Below, piece after piece: positions 36,540 to 49,139 of a stretch of DNA of 64,000 nt (position 1 is the stretch's first letter; the number at the start of each line of letters is the position of its first letter). Source of the DNA: Blasia pusilla. Taxonomy: Eukaryota; Marchantiophyta; Marchantiopsida; Blasiales. Where the stretch lies: contig CM114272.1 in the NCBI GenBank assembly GCA_050084515.1, positions 32,054,001 through 32,118,000 on the forward strand. The letters are read 5' to 3'. The position numbers were made by a program, and so were the translations under genes. The notes under the pieces are model-generated. The model was not told the DNA's origin and did no database searches. It saw nothing but the letters and a program-made list of their open reading frames with translations.

Positions 36540-37740
36540 TCCCACTGTTAAGTCATTTATAGACCCGCGTGATTAAACCTTCAATGAAAAGAAGATCTTT
36601 TCATTTTTCATCTTGTCCAAGTGTCTCATCTAGAGCAGAACTTTGGTACACGAGATTCCCAAGGTGTGTGTAGCTCTATTGCAATTTTTTAAGCAAAATG
36701 GAGTTGTGACCAAAGCTCATAAATTACTATGTCATTTTTGGACCCGCACCATTAAACTTTCAATAAGAATAAGGTCTTTTCATTTTTCCATCTTGTCCAA
36801 GTACCTCATCTAGAGCTTAAATTTTGTACACTTGATCCTCATGGAGAATTTATGTATTTTGCAAAGCTTCAAGTAAAATAGAATTGTAACCAAAAGCTAA
36901 AAAATTGTTAACTCATTTTTGGACTCGCGCCAATAAACCTTCAATGAAAATAAGATCTTTTCATTTTCCATCTTGTCCAAGTATCTCATATAGAGAGCTC
37001 AATTTTATTACACTTGATCCCCAAGGTGTATGTAGCTCTCTTGCAAAGTTTCAAAAAAATAGAATTGTGACCAAAAGCTCATAAATTGCTTGATCATTTT
37101 TGGATTTCGCAACTAAACCTTTAATGGAAAGAAGGTCTTTTTATTTTTCTCTATGTCCAAGTATCTCATCTAGAGCTGAAATTTGGTACAATTGATCCCT
37201 AAGGTGTATGTAGCTCTCTTACAAACTGTGAAGCAAAATGAAATTGTGATCAAAAGCTCAAATTTTTTTAACTCATTCTTGGACCCACGCCATTAAAACG
37301 TTGAATGGAAATAAGGTCTTCCATATTATCCAAGTACCTCAACTAGAGCTGAAATTTGGTACACTTGATCCCCAAGGTATATATATCTTTATTGAAAAAA
37401 AATTTAAATATATGGAGTTATGACCAAAACCTACAAAATTGGTAACTCATTTTTAGACCCGCACCATTAAACCTTTAATTAAAAGAGAATCTTTTCATTT
37501 TTCAAATTGTCAAAGTTTCACATCTTGAGAAGAAATTTGGTACACTTAATCATTTATAGAAATTTGGTTAAGTGTACCAAATCTCATCTAGAGCTGAAAT
37601 TTGGTATACTTGATACCCATACGGAATCTAGATCTTTTTAAAAGTTTATAGCAAAAAGGAGTTGTGACCAAAAGCTCAAAAATTTCTAAGTCAAAAAATG
37701 AAAAAAATAGACACGCGCCATTAAATCTTTTAGAAAAAGA
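36540..37740 (+). repeat. 180-bp tandem satellite, about six units
   Basis: The anchor word CTCATTTTTGGACCCGC, in varying form, recurs near 36,551, 36,731, 36,911, 37,091, 37,271, 37,444 and 37,689, giving a period of 180 bases that loosens at the end. Each unit also carries versions of CATCTTGTCCAAGTATCTCA and GGTACACTTGATCCCCAAGG. Units have diverged substantially. The same unit occurs inverted at 53,290-53,790. Confidence 0.9.
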
Positions 37741-38049
37741 TGGTTTGACTAATGAATCAGGCATTTTTCCCCCACAAATCATAACTCGGCATGAAACTAT
37801 CGTTCCCTTGGTCTGGAGGAAAGTTTCTATAACTTGTATAGAAAATATTTTTGAAACTAAATGGGCAGTAAAATCTTCTCTCCACAGGAGGACACTTTCC
37901 AATTTGACCATCAATGTAAAGATCATTGCTTTATTAGCGAGAGTGTTACAAAAATGAATGTCTTCAAAATGACATTCTCACAATAATCTTTACAAAACAA
38001 GTATGCTATAACTATTTACTAATCCGTTTCACTAAAGTTACCAATTACT
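37741..38049. other. short spacer, nothing recognised
   Basis: AT-rich sequence between the satellite and the hAT remnant. No terminal inverted repeat of the hAT element was found here. Confidence 0.4.
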
Positions 38050-40539
38050 TTAATAGTACTTACTTTAATCACTAGTCTAGGGCTATGGTTGGGTTCTGTA
38101 AATTAAGATGTAGGCAATAATTTGGGTGCTCAAGAGTTCTCAATCGGGTGGATTGGCGACGCTTTCCTATTGCACTTGTTTCATCATCGAAGGGAATGTA
38201 TGAACTATCCATGTTATTATTGATGGGTTGAGAGTTTGGAACAACAGGTATAAGAACATCATTATCATTAGGCTCATCTACTAAGTCCATCCTTTAAACG
38301 TTCAAAAATTGTGGAGAAGAGTCCTTCATAGGTTCACTAGACTGGGTGGAATAATTTTAAATTCGTACTAGTGTGACAATTTGAGGGTTGTAGGTTGTGT
38401 TACCATAAGTATTGGGTAGATTTGCTTCGATTGAAGTTCTCCGTTTTTGCTCTTCCTTGTGCTCTAGAATCCAATGTTCCATTACATCTTTATCTTCGTC
38501 TCTTTCAGCCCCTCGGAGTCAAAGTTTTCAGTGTTGTCGATATGAGTATCTTTCCTCCCTTCGCTACCATAAATTCCATATAACACATCCAAATCCTCTT
38601 GGTCCTCATCTTGCAAGTTGAGGTTATCTTCATGATTACCATCACGGTTTCTTGGATGTAAGTTAGACTCACCACCATCTTCTACAACCCTTCTAGCTTA
38701 TTCTTATCCATCCCTTTCAAAAAAGTATTGCTCGTACAACAGTGTTTGTCTTGATTTCCTCGAAAGACCATTGTCTCCAAACTTGGAATTTGTATAAATG
38801 TACACAAAATCCTTGGCACACTCGTCGGTCCATTTATTCATACATTTGTTGTGGACAAAACCATAACTACTCTAATTATCTCCGTTGAAGAGGAAGGAAC
38901 CACTTGTGCTAATATGGACTTAACCATAGAGCGCAATGTTGGTGCACCTTGACTATGCATGCTCCACCAATCAGAGGGGCTAAATGAAATGACAACTTTC
39001 CTACCAAACTCATCCACAAATTATTCATGGTGGTTCATAATGTTGCCCAATTATCACAAACAAGTAGCTCTCGACATTGTCACAAAAAACCACGACGCCT
39101 TCCACCCACACTGGGCCATGGAGTTACAAGAAAAGAATAAGTCTCTTCCATTTATCTCAAATATACAATGAAAAATATGCTACGTCATTACTTTATGACC
39201 TTAACACTCTCTCAACAGAATAATAGTTGGCAAAGCCACAACAAACAACTCCTCACCTTCTATCCAAAAATCGTGATTGGCCACAATAGTCTCAATCTCT
39301 CGTGCCTTCTCCCTTTGCCTCACATCTCTCCCATTGAAATACTCCCTAGAATCATTTGTGGCAACCATGGCATGGAATGTCTCCTCAACTCTAAGACACG
39401 TCTCAACATGTGAAAGTTTTTTGCAAAGCGTATGTTTGCAGAAAGCACTAGTCGTCTCTTCACTGGATTGTTTTCCATGAATTTGGCCATCATCTAAGTT
39501 ATAGTCTTCACAAATACTACCATCTCACGAGTTTATGCAAAAATCCTATTCATCCAAGGTAATTTATCCCATTCTTAGCATACTACATCATGAGATTGTG
39601 ATACGCATCCACCCAAAAAAATATGAGGAAACTTTTCTTCGATAAGTTTCATGTTGCTCACTCATTGCTAGCATTTTTTGTCACAGGTTGCAACACATTA
39701 TTTGGACCCATGCGTATGATAGTCCTCCCTATGTGACCTACTAACCATTCCGCCGTTCGGGATTTCCCCTTGGTGTCTACCGACTCAATCATGACCTCAC
39801 CTTTTGGAGACGAGATCATGATGTTCACTAAAGACTCATTCCTCATATTGGTCCCATAATCCATGATGATCGTGCCCCCAAAACAAAAATTATCCAATAT
39901 GCCATCCAACTTTTCCTTCACCTTCCCCATATATTTCTCAAGTAGAGTGGTGAGCAACAAATTATAACTAGGACTTAAGTAACCCTTCACCTTTGTTGTT
40001 GCAAACATTGCTTATTTGAAAGCATCTTATCATACTATATTGAATGGTATTCTACATTCGTGCAAACATTTCACCCACAAGTCATTTACAACTTCTATTC
40101 CTTCGATGTTGAAAAAATCCCTCAGATCAGCTCGCTTCTTCCCAAGCTTGGTAGTCCCTCCAATCGGCCCAACAACTCCTTCGTATTCCTCAAGACTATC
40201 ACACGGTGGCATGTCAGGAATCCCATCAATATTTGACACAACATAAGTACTATTTTTGGTCTGTTGCAAATCTATTTGTAATGGCCCCGTCTCCTCCACT
40301 TCACTCGAGGGTCTCCCTTCCCTCCTTGGTCCATTTCCCACAAGTACCTTGTCTCGGAGATCCCATTGCATACTAGGAGGGACCTTCACACATAATTTGG
40401 CATGATGGGTATCTTGATTCCCATCCTTTGTCTTTCGTCTCTCTCGTGTAAAATGCTCCACCATCCGTGTGCTACGATAGGTTTTCATAGAATAGGAACA
40501 ATATTTACATTCCCATTTGCTTGATGTTTCATCTTCCAT
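38050..40539 (-). pseudogene. degenerate hAT-family transposase
   Basis: The minus-strand reading starts at 40,539 with a BED zinc-finger pattern (WECKYCSYSM, then TRMVEHF). A 169-codon open stretch follows. Next comes a DUF659-type block at 40,008-39,658 (GTIIMDYGTN, SPKGEVMIESVD, PNNVLQPVTKNASNE), where the last word resembles the conserved VTDNASN. The C-terminal hAT region shows SPSDWWSMHSQGAP near 38,940-38,990, similar to the dimerisation domain. Stops and frameshifts separate these parts. The order BED, DUF659, hAT dimerisation is typical of plant hAT transposases. Terminal repeats were not found, so element limits are approximate. A similar source could have mobilised the 8-bp-duplicating MITEs at 13.5-21.2 kb, but their ends could not be compared. 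Confidence 0.82.
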
Positions 40540-40875
40540 CTCTACTTCTTCTCAATGTTCCTTCACAATCTATTGGAGTTCTTTGGCTTTGATCATAACT
40601 ACAAGTAGACACTAATCCCACCTGAAAATATTTGGATGATTCGCAATAGTTTTACAATATCACTAGTAGGACATATTGATCGGTAAAATGTATGCAAATT
40701 ACACCAAATATTGTCCGTGAATGCTCCAATAAAAAACTTGGAACACTCACTATGAAAAAAGAAATATGAATATGCTAACCTAGATAATCAAGATACCTTT
40801 AATTATCAAGATTATCGAGTGGCAAAACATATTCTTACTTATTAAGTTCAGCCATCTATAGAGAGAAAAAATTCC

Positions 40876-40878
<3 letters not shown>
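40540..40878. other. AT-rich flank of the hAT remnant
   Basis: No gene or terminal repeat was recognised. It may still be part of the hAT element upstream of its coding region. Confidence 0.4.

Positions 40879-40912
<34 letters not shown>
40879..40912. repeat. (GA)n microsatellite, short
   Basis: About 17 GA dinucleotides in an uninterrupted run. Confidence 0.95.
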
Positions 40913-43018
<2,106 letters not shown>

Positions 43019-43290
43019 TATGACTTGACACGTTTAGTCATTTTTCATTCCTTACACAAGTGAGTCATATAAATTTTCAATATGACTATACACAAGACTG
43101 ACTACTTGCTAAGTCATTTCAAATATGACTATACGATATCCTAAGATTTTCCTATGACTTAGTCATATTTGTATATGACTAGAACTTTACTATTACATGG
43201 TGTGATATGACTTCTATCCGACTGGCAAACATTCTAGTCATATGTTTGAGTCAGGAAGAACTTCAATCATTCTAGTGCTAGTCATGAAAA
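43019..43290. repeat. cluster of TATGACT / AGTCATA words
   Basis: About a dozen copies of TGACT or its complement lie within 270 bases, many inside a longer ATATGACTA context, in both orientations. One pair forms the perfect palindrome TATGACTTAGTCATA near 43,152-43,166. The pattern is denser than the surroundings, and its origin is unknown. Confidence 0.5.
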
Positions 43291-43479
43291 CCACTATTTT
43301 CTTCTAATGTTGGGATAAATAAGATGGTATTGGAAAGCTTACAAGAAGACCATTACAATGCAATAAAAATCTAGAAAAATGTATGAGTAGAGATCCCAAA
43401 ACTATCAAAATGATTGTTGGGCTATATAAGGAGGGTATGGGAATCTCTAAAACTATATCTAAGGGGGAGGATTGTCGTA

Positions 43480-43601
43480 CGCATACACATCGCTACAGAA
43501 ATTAACATCATTTTCGACAAACATACACACAAATACGCACGATCCCATGCTAATTTGTGGCATCCAAACAACGAGACAAGAAGTACCAAAATATCTCCAA
43601 T
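43480..43601 (-). repeat. inverted LTR start fragment beside copy B
   Basis: Read on the minus strand this begins TGGAGATATTTTGGTACTTC and follows the start of the copy B 3' LTR (50,340-50,455) for about 120 bases, ending at GCGATGTGTATGCG. It is in the opposite orientation to copy B, so it is not that element's own 5' LTR. The sequences diverge beyond 43,480. Confidence 0.75.
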
Positions 43602-43619
43602 CAGTGGATTACTAGCACA

Positions 43620-44556
43620 CTCCTCTACAATTCTCCCCTCGTCTGAAGCTCTGTCTCAGATCGCCGTGGTTGCTTGTGTTCGCGGCCGGTTGTTTGAATT
43701 TTTGGATTGATGAGGTCGTAATGTTCCATCTTCTTTGCTATGTCATGATTTTTAGCCGCTCGAGGACAATCAAGTACCGTGCCGTGAGGCCTGTAACCGC
43801 AACGCGCCGCCGATTGCCGCATCGTACCGCTTATGGCCGCACTGCACTATCTCGATCGCCGAGCCGCACCATCATTGGAGAGCAGAGTGTGTATTGCTGT
43901 TGAGGAGGTTATGTTGCTGAGTGCCACACCCTATTACCAAATTCCATGCTATTTATAGCCATTATGTGCCGCGAGTGCCGCAGTGTCTTGTTGGACCCGT
44001 ACCGCACATCAAGGAGATCTGAGCATCGTCATTACCAGAGGAGTACGACTTGTTGCTTGGAGGAGTTATCTTTACGACCGAGTTGGGGTCGAGGTTTTTC
44101 AGTCGCTGAGGTGCGATATCGACACTTGTTGTCAGGTTATCCATTATGATCTTTTGCCCTGCACGTGTTAGGGATTTCGGGCTATTGGGAAGTTATGTGG
44201 GATATTGGGTTCGGTGCTTATGTTGAGAGCATCATCGATGTAGGGGTTAAGGGACATAGACCTGTGTGGGATGTCCTGAGTTTAATTAGGGTTTGTCTTG
44301 TCGATGAGATGATGTGACATTAGTTGATTTGCCGTACCAGGCCGCTTGTTGCCGCACAACACACGTCTCAGTGAGAGAGTGTAGATTGAGTGCCGCATGT
44401 TGGATTGAGTGATTGAGTGAGTACTCAGGAGATTGAGAGTGATCGTGTGAGAGGGGCACGAGGGTCATCATGGCTTCCTTTTGCGACTTTGAGAGGCGAG
44501 GTGGTAAACCTAAGAGTAGCTCTAGAGGGTTTACTCAGAGTGGTGCGAGGTTTTGA
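43620..44556 (+). other. retrotransposon leader of copy B, CCGC-rich
   Basis: Untranslated leader between the inverted LTR fragment and gag. It shares long stretches with the minus-strand leader of copy D (61,135-60,240), for example CCGCACATCAAGGAGATCTG against CCGCACATCAAGGGGGTTTG. It has many GCCGCA or CCGCA words, especially at 43,780-44,010 and 44,330-44,400. A primer binding site was not identified. Confidence 0.6.
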
Positions 44557-45720
44557 GTGTCTCCACGTGAGAGACCACCTCGATCTCCTTCTGTGTTGTC
44601 TTCAGACAAGGGGGAGAGTGTAGAGGAGTGTGCTAGTGATTCACCGCACACATTGCATGGTCCTACTAGTTGGGCGTACGAGATGGATGATCGGGGTAGA
44701 GGACCGCGTAGCTTTTTGCGTGCTATAGGCACTATAGAGTTACATGACTGCATTGCGGAGTTTAGGAGCTGGTGTGACTTACAACGGGCTAGGAACTCTA
44801 GAGAGTTCAACCCGTTTACAGCATGGAATGGAATGTTCCACCATTTAGAGGGGGCACCCATGGACGATTACCATGAGTTTTTGAAGAGATATGCCCATGA
44901 GATTGAGGTCTGGAGACTCTACTATGACCCGCACTATGTGTCATGGACTGAGCCGTTTCCAGATGAGGAGGAGGAGTCAGGAGAGGGTTCCTCCACCAGT
45001 GATATTGTAGGAGGAGTGACTCGCACTAGAGCAGTTGCATCGTCTCGTCGACTTTGATGAGTTCTTCACTGAGTTGAGGGCGAGCTACCAAGGGGTACGG
45101 ACGGAGAAGTTATGGAGCATCCACGACTTCCAGAGGCGCCCGGGTGAGAGTTTGCGTGAGGCCTACACCCGTTGGCTCCAGTTGATTAATGTCACTCAGG
45201 GGATGACAGAGGCTTAGGCTATCCAATCATGATATGCGATGTTGAACCGGACCCTTGCGGACACGTATGCGAGAGGGGATGCTTCTTATGAACACCTCCC
45301 CTATATTGCAAGATGTTTTTAGGACAGCCAAGAACATTGAGCGCAACATGATAGAGGAGACCGTAGCTACCATGGATTTTGGGCTAGAGCAGTTACGATT
45401 GCCTGCACCACCAATGCAGCAACGTGGATTCCGAGATAGGTTTGTGGTAGCACGAGTTGAGGGAGGATACCGAGAGGCTGTGCCACAAAGACCTGCGCTT
45501 TCATATGCGGCTCAGTAGCAGTCATCTATGATTACTTGTTGGTTATGTGGTGGAGCTCATCATTAGCGTGATTGCACTCGTTAGGATCATGGACGTGTGC
45601 CTCAACATGGAGGAGGAGATGGTGCTACACCAGGAGGTTATCTGTGTGACTATTGTCAGAGGTATGGTCACACACGCAAGAGGTGTTTCAATTTACACCC
45701 TGAGTTACATCCGGACTGAG
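44557..45720 (+). pseudogene. gag polyprotein (capsid and zinc knuckle), copy B
   Basis: The capsid part is open from 44,557 to about 45,050 (WAYEMDDRGRGPRSFLRAIG, MDDYHEFLKRYAHEIEVW) and continues after a frameshift at 45,035-45,217 (SIHDFQRRPGESLREAYTRW, NVTQGMTEA). A further open part follows at 45,255-45,518 (ERNMIEETVATMD, LPAPPMQQ). A canonical CCHC zinc knuckle, CDYCQRYGHTRKRC, lies at 45,645-45,686. A weaker knuckle carrying an internal stop (CWLCGGAHH, then RDC) lies about 100 bases before it. Gag forms the virus-like particle and the knuckle binds RNA. At least three breaks prevent a full product. Confidence 0.82.
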
Positions 45721-46235
45721 GGCCAGAGAGGGCACCAGAGCGAGTGATTGATGCAGAGTCCTACGACGTCTTGGTTGGTGGAGCAGTGTTGTACCCGATG
45801 GGGTTTTCCTTGTATTATTGGAAGGATTTAGCCTTCTATAAACCAGGATGGCAATCTGGTAATGGGTGCCTTGGCTCATTACCTGTTCGATTCACATGTG
45901 AACGACGGACATGAGAGATGGCAACCTTAGCAATATTTAGGATCGCCATCACTTGGCCTAGTGATTTGATTGAGGGACATGTCCATGCAGAGGACACTCC
46001 TGTTCCTGACATGTCAATGGAGAGGAGTGTCATGGTAGTCGCATCACTCCATGGAGGAGAGGTGCCACTTTGGGGCTCGATTGAGGAGCTTCGATGCTTA
46101 GCCATTGAGCATGTGCAGACCGCGTGGAGCGAGATATTTGCACCAGAGCGTAACGGGTTAGAGGAACCCGAGGTAGTTGAGAGTGCTATGATGATGCCCT
46201 TGGATACCTCACCCATTGTGTTGCACATCCCAGAG
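45720..46235 (+). pseudogene. protease C-terminus and linker, copy B
   Basis: The frame near 45,745-45,895 reads YDVLVGGAVLYPMGFSLYYW and then PGWQSG, the end of a retropepsin region followed by the DNMT-specific linker. The upstream active-site part is deleted here: copy C has several hundred more bases between zinc knuckle and this point. The linker is open at 45,918-46,271 and aligns with copies A and C. Confidence 0.65.
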
Positions 46236-47299
46236 GAGGGTATTTGGGTGTTGGATCTTTTGGAGGGATGAACACTGGGTTAGCTGCAATTTTGCACGTA
46301 GGAGTACGCGTGTAGTAGTACCTATATATGGAGATTGATGATGTTGTGAGGCACGCTTCACTTCACGATGTGGCGTAGTTTTGCCTTTGTTTTTCCGACT
46401 TGTTGTCTACGTCCGCTATCCAGGGATACTAGAGGTCCCTATCGAGGGATATTTCATTGCGAGGAGTGCAGGATCGACTTGGAGTGGGTAGGGACCATAG
46501 ACTTGGTCATTGTTGGTTGGTCGTGTCAGGGCCAATCATGTGCTGGACAAGGTAGCGGGTTAGCTGACACTTGGTCCATGTTATTTTGGGAGGTAATGCG
46601 GATTTTGTTACACTTGCAGGAGCATAAGTCTCGTTCTCCAGCATACATTCTAGAGAATGTGCCGATCTTGGGCGATTTGAGGTCACAAGTGGTAAGAGTG
46701 CACATCACATGCGTGCATGGATCAGCTCAGTAGTGTTTTTGGATACGGCGAATGTAGGTTCTAGAGCACATCGCCCGCGTCTTTGGTGGACCAACTTGGT
46801 CCCACATGAGGTTTTGTGGAGGGCGTATGCGAGGGTGGAGCGCCCCTCCAATTTTTTGGTGGATTCTATTCTGGATCCAGGTCGTCAATCACAAGTAATG
46901 ATGCATAATGATCGACCGCCGTTGACTGTGGTCAACAGGATTAGCATACTGTCAGCAACCTTTCCCACATTGGTGAGTTTTCCCGCTTCCTATGCATTTA
47001 AGGAGGCCAGACGTGGCTTGGTTTGGGATGACCAGGTACAAAGGTTAGTCAAGCCCAATGCCAATGAGCGCAAGCGAGCGATGGGATTCCCCATAGGAGT
47101 GATGGCAGTACCATCACTATCAGAGGCATCACGACGTCATGTCTTGGATCAGGCGATGGACTTGAATTGCTTGACATGGATTTTCAGCTTAGGCGTAGCT
47201 CAGCAGCAATATTTGAGGATGCAACGGATCACAACTGTTGCGTTGATGAGCCCCATGCTTATCAAAACGGTTGAGGCACTGGTTGGGGGCGATATCTGA
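46236..47299 (+). pseudogene. DNMT3-like C5-cytosine DNA methyltransferase, copy B (best preserved)
   Basis: Motif I (VLDL, then GG-NTGLAA) at 46,248-46,290 has lost one base and shifts frame. The open frame 46,368-46,733 carries motif IV VIVGWSCQGQS (46,506-46,535, catalytic Cys present, Pro changed to Ser) and motif VI YILENVPILGD (46,644-46,678). The open frame 46,709-47,299 (196 codons) carries motif VIII AHRPRLWWTNL, a target-recognition-like stretch, ERKRAMGFPIG near 47,069-47,100, and a motif X-like RRHVLDQAMDL. The order and wording of VIII and the MGFP segment are closest to DNMT3. Plant DRM enzymes have circularly permuted motifs, so they are an unlikely source. In life it would methylate DNA inside the particle or nucleus; the target is unknown. 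Confidence 0.85.
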
Positions 47300-47529
47300 G
47301 GAGATTGACACACCAGGGATGATCGGGAGAGACACCCTTAGACTTCTTGGGATGTTTTGCAGGTACGCCAGGAGATGGTAGCCTCAACATCGAGCGTGGT
47401 TTCGAGTACTGTATGTGGAGATGAGAGTTCTATTTTCCGAGATGGGTTGCACCATAGCAACCACCTACATCCGCGCCGGAGAGTCCTACCATAGTTATAG
47501 TGGAGACTTGGGAGCCACATATGGGCCCT

Positions 47530-48930
47530 AAGTTGATAGGAGCGGCATCGGATACACCAGTTCTTTAGGAGTTATAGAAGTTTTTTGCATGTAGTATACA
47601 TGATTTGGGTACGATGAAGGGTCTAGGGATCCGCATTGAGTTGTTGAGCGACACACCGATCTTCCGATGACCCTACAAGTACAGTGACATGGAGAGGGCT
47701 TTGATTCAGAGTAGGAGCCTGGACTTGGTTGGAGCGGGACTAGTGAAGATGTCGTATGGAGAGTATGCATCTGCCACTATCATGCCCACCAAGAAGGATG
47801 TGCATGGCAACTGGACGGATAGGCGGATGTGTGGAGATTACCGACCTATCAATCGGCAGACAAAGTCTGATAGGTATGCCATGCCCATCCCTGAGGAGAT
47901 CTTTGATGCGATTGGGCATGCAAAGGTCTTCAGTTCATTGGATTTGCAAGCCGGATATCATCAGTTGCCTATCAGATTGGAGGACAGGCAGAAGATGGCA
48001 TTTTTGGGCATCGATCCTCACGGGAAGGATTGTTTGTACCAGTGGCGCTTCTTACCATTCGGGTTAAAGAATGCCCCGGCTAAGTTTCAGAGGGTCATGG
48101 ATAGGATCTTGGTAGGTCTGGAAATTTCTAGGTATTATATTGATGACATCGTAGTCTTTAGCGCCATGGTTGAGGAGCATGAGCGACATTTAGAGGAGGT
48201 GTTTTGACGATTGCAGTAACATGGGTTGCAGCTACATCCATGCAAGCGCAAGTTCTTCTATGACCAGATTGAGTACTTGGGTCATACGATATACCCAGGG
48301 GGCCTTGGTGTGCAACAAAGGAAGGTAGAGGCTATTTCACGCATTCCATGCCCTACAAATGTGAGTTGATTTCGGACATTCATGGGATTGGCAAAATTCT
48401 ATCGACGATACGTCAAGGGTTTTAGTTTGATTGCAAAGCCACTAACCTTGCTGACGAAGATGGATCAGGAGTGGCACTGGGGGAATGAGCACGAGAGAGC
48501 ATTTTAGATGCTCAAGGACATATTGACGTCCACGCCCATATTGAGGAGACCGATGAGGAGGCGTCCTTTCCAGTTGCATACCAATTGGAGCATGTTGGGC
48601 TTGGAGTCGTGCTCATCCAACATGACAATGATGGTAGAGAGTTCGTGGTGGCTTACGCTAGTTGCTCGAACAACATTGCACATGTGAAGTATAGATCGTA
48701 TGAGGATGAGTGTTTGGCTGCAGTGTGGGCTATCGCCCATTTTCGGTGTTATCTATTCGGCAACCACTTTACCATCATTAATGATCATCAGCCACTTAAG
48801 TGGTTGATGGAGTCCCATAAGCTTACAGGGAAGCTTGCAAGGTAGGCTCCTTTGTTTTTGGAGTATGACTTCTAGTTGGTGCATAGACTTGGGACGCTCA
48901 ACCAAGATGCATATGGTTTGAGCCGTAACC
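47530..48930 (+). pseudogene. reverse transcriptase and RNase H, copy B
   Basis: It aligns end to end with the open copy A frame. The frame is open from 47,689 to 48,207 (CGDYRPINRQT in altered form, YYIDDIVVFSA with YIDD near 48,136), then stopped and shifted at about 48,207, 48,368 and 48,508. RNase H follows at 48,585-48,845 (YASCSNN, ECLAAVWAIAHF, NDHQPLKWLM). The first RNase H acid again reads Asn (HTNWS, codon 48,583-48,585), as in copy A. Beyond the point where copy A breaks, the sequence continues into the connection domain (GLSRNPCWSQRDATRARWHG). Confidence 0.88.
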
Positions 48931-49139
48931 CATGCTGGAGTCAGCGAGATGCAACTAGAGCTCGTTGGCATGGTGAGCGTGATGAGGATTTTGTGCTAGG
49001 ATAGCATGCCTCAGCCTATTTGGGCTTATTGGCTATGGGGAGCCAGATTTCTGAGACTTTGATGGCGAGGTCTGATGGAGAGTCCTTAGGTCTAGAGGCC
49101 GTTGAGGAGACGACAGGTGGCCGAGACATTCACGACGAT

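Noticed and set aside
36540-37740. CRISPR-like array
   Set aside because: The 180-bp units are diverged along their whole length with no short identical repeats or unique spacers, and the setting is eukaryotic.
43620-44556. tRNA or structured ncRNA gene in the leader
   Set aside because: No cloverleaf or A/B box pair could be drawn. Similarity to the copy D leader shows it is retrotransposon sequence.
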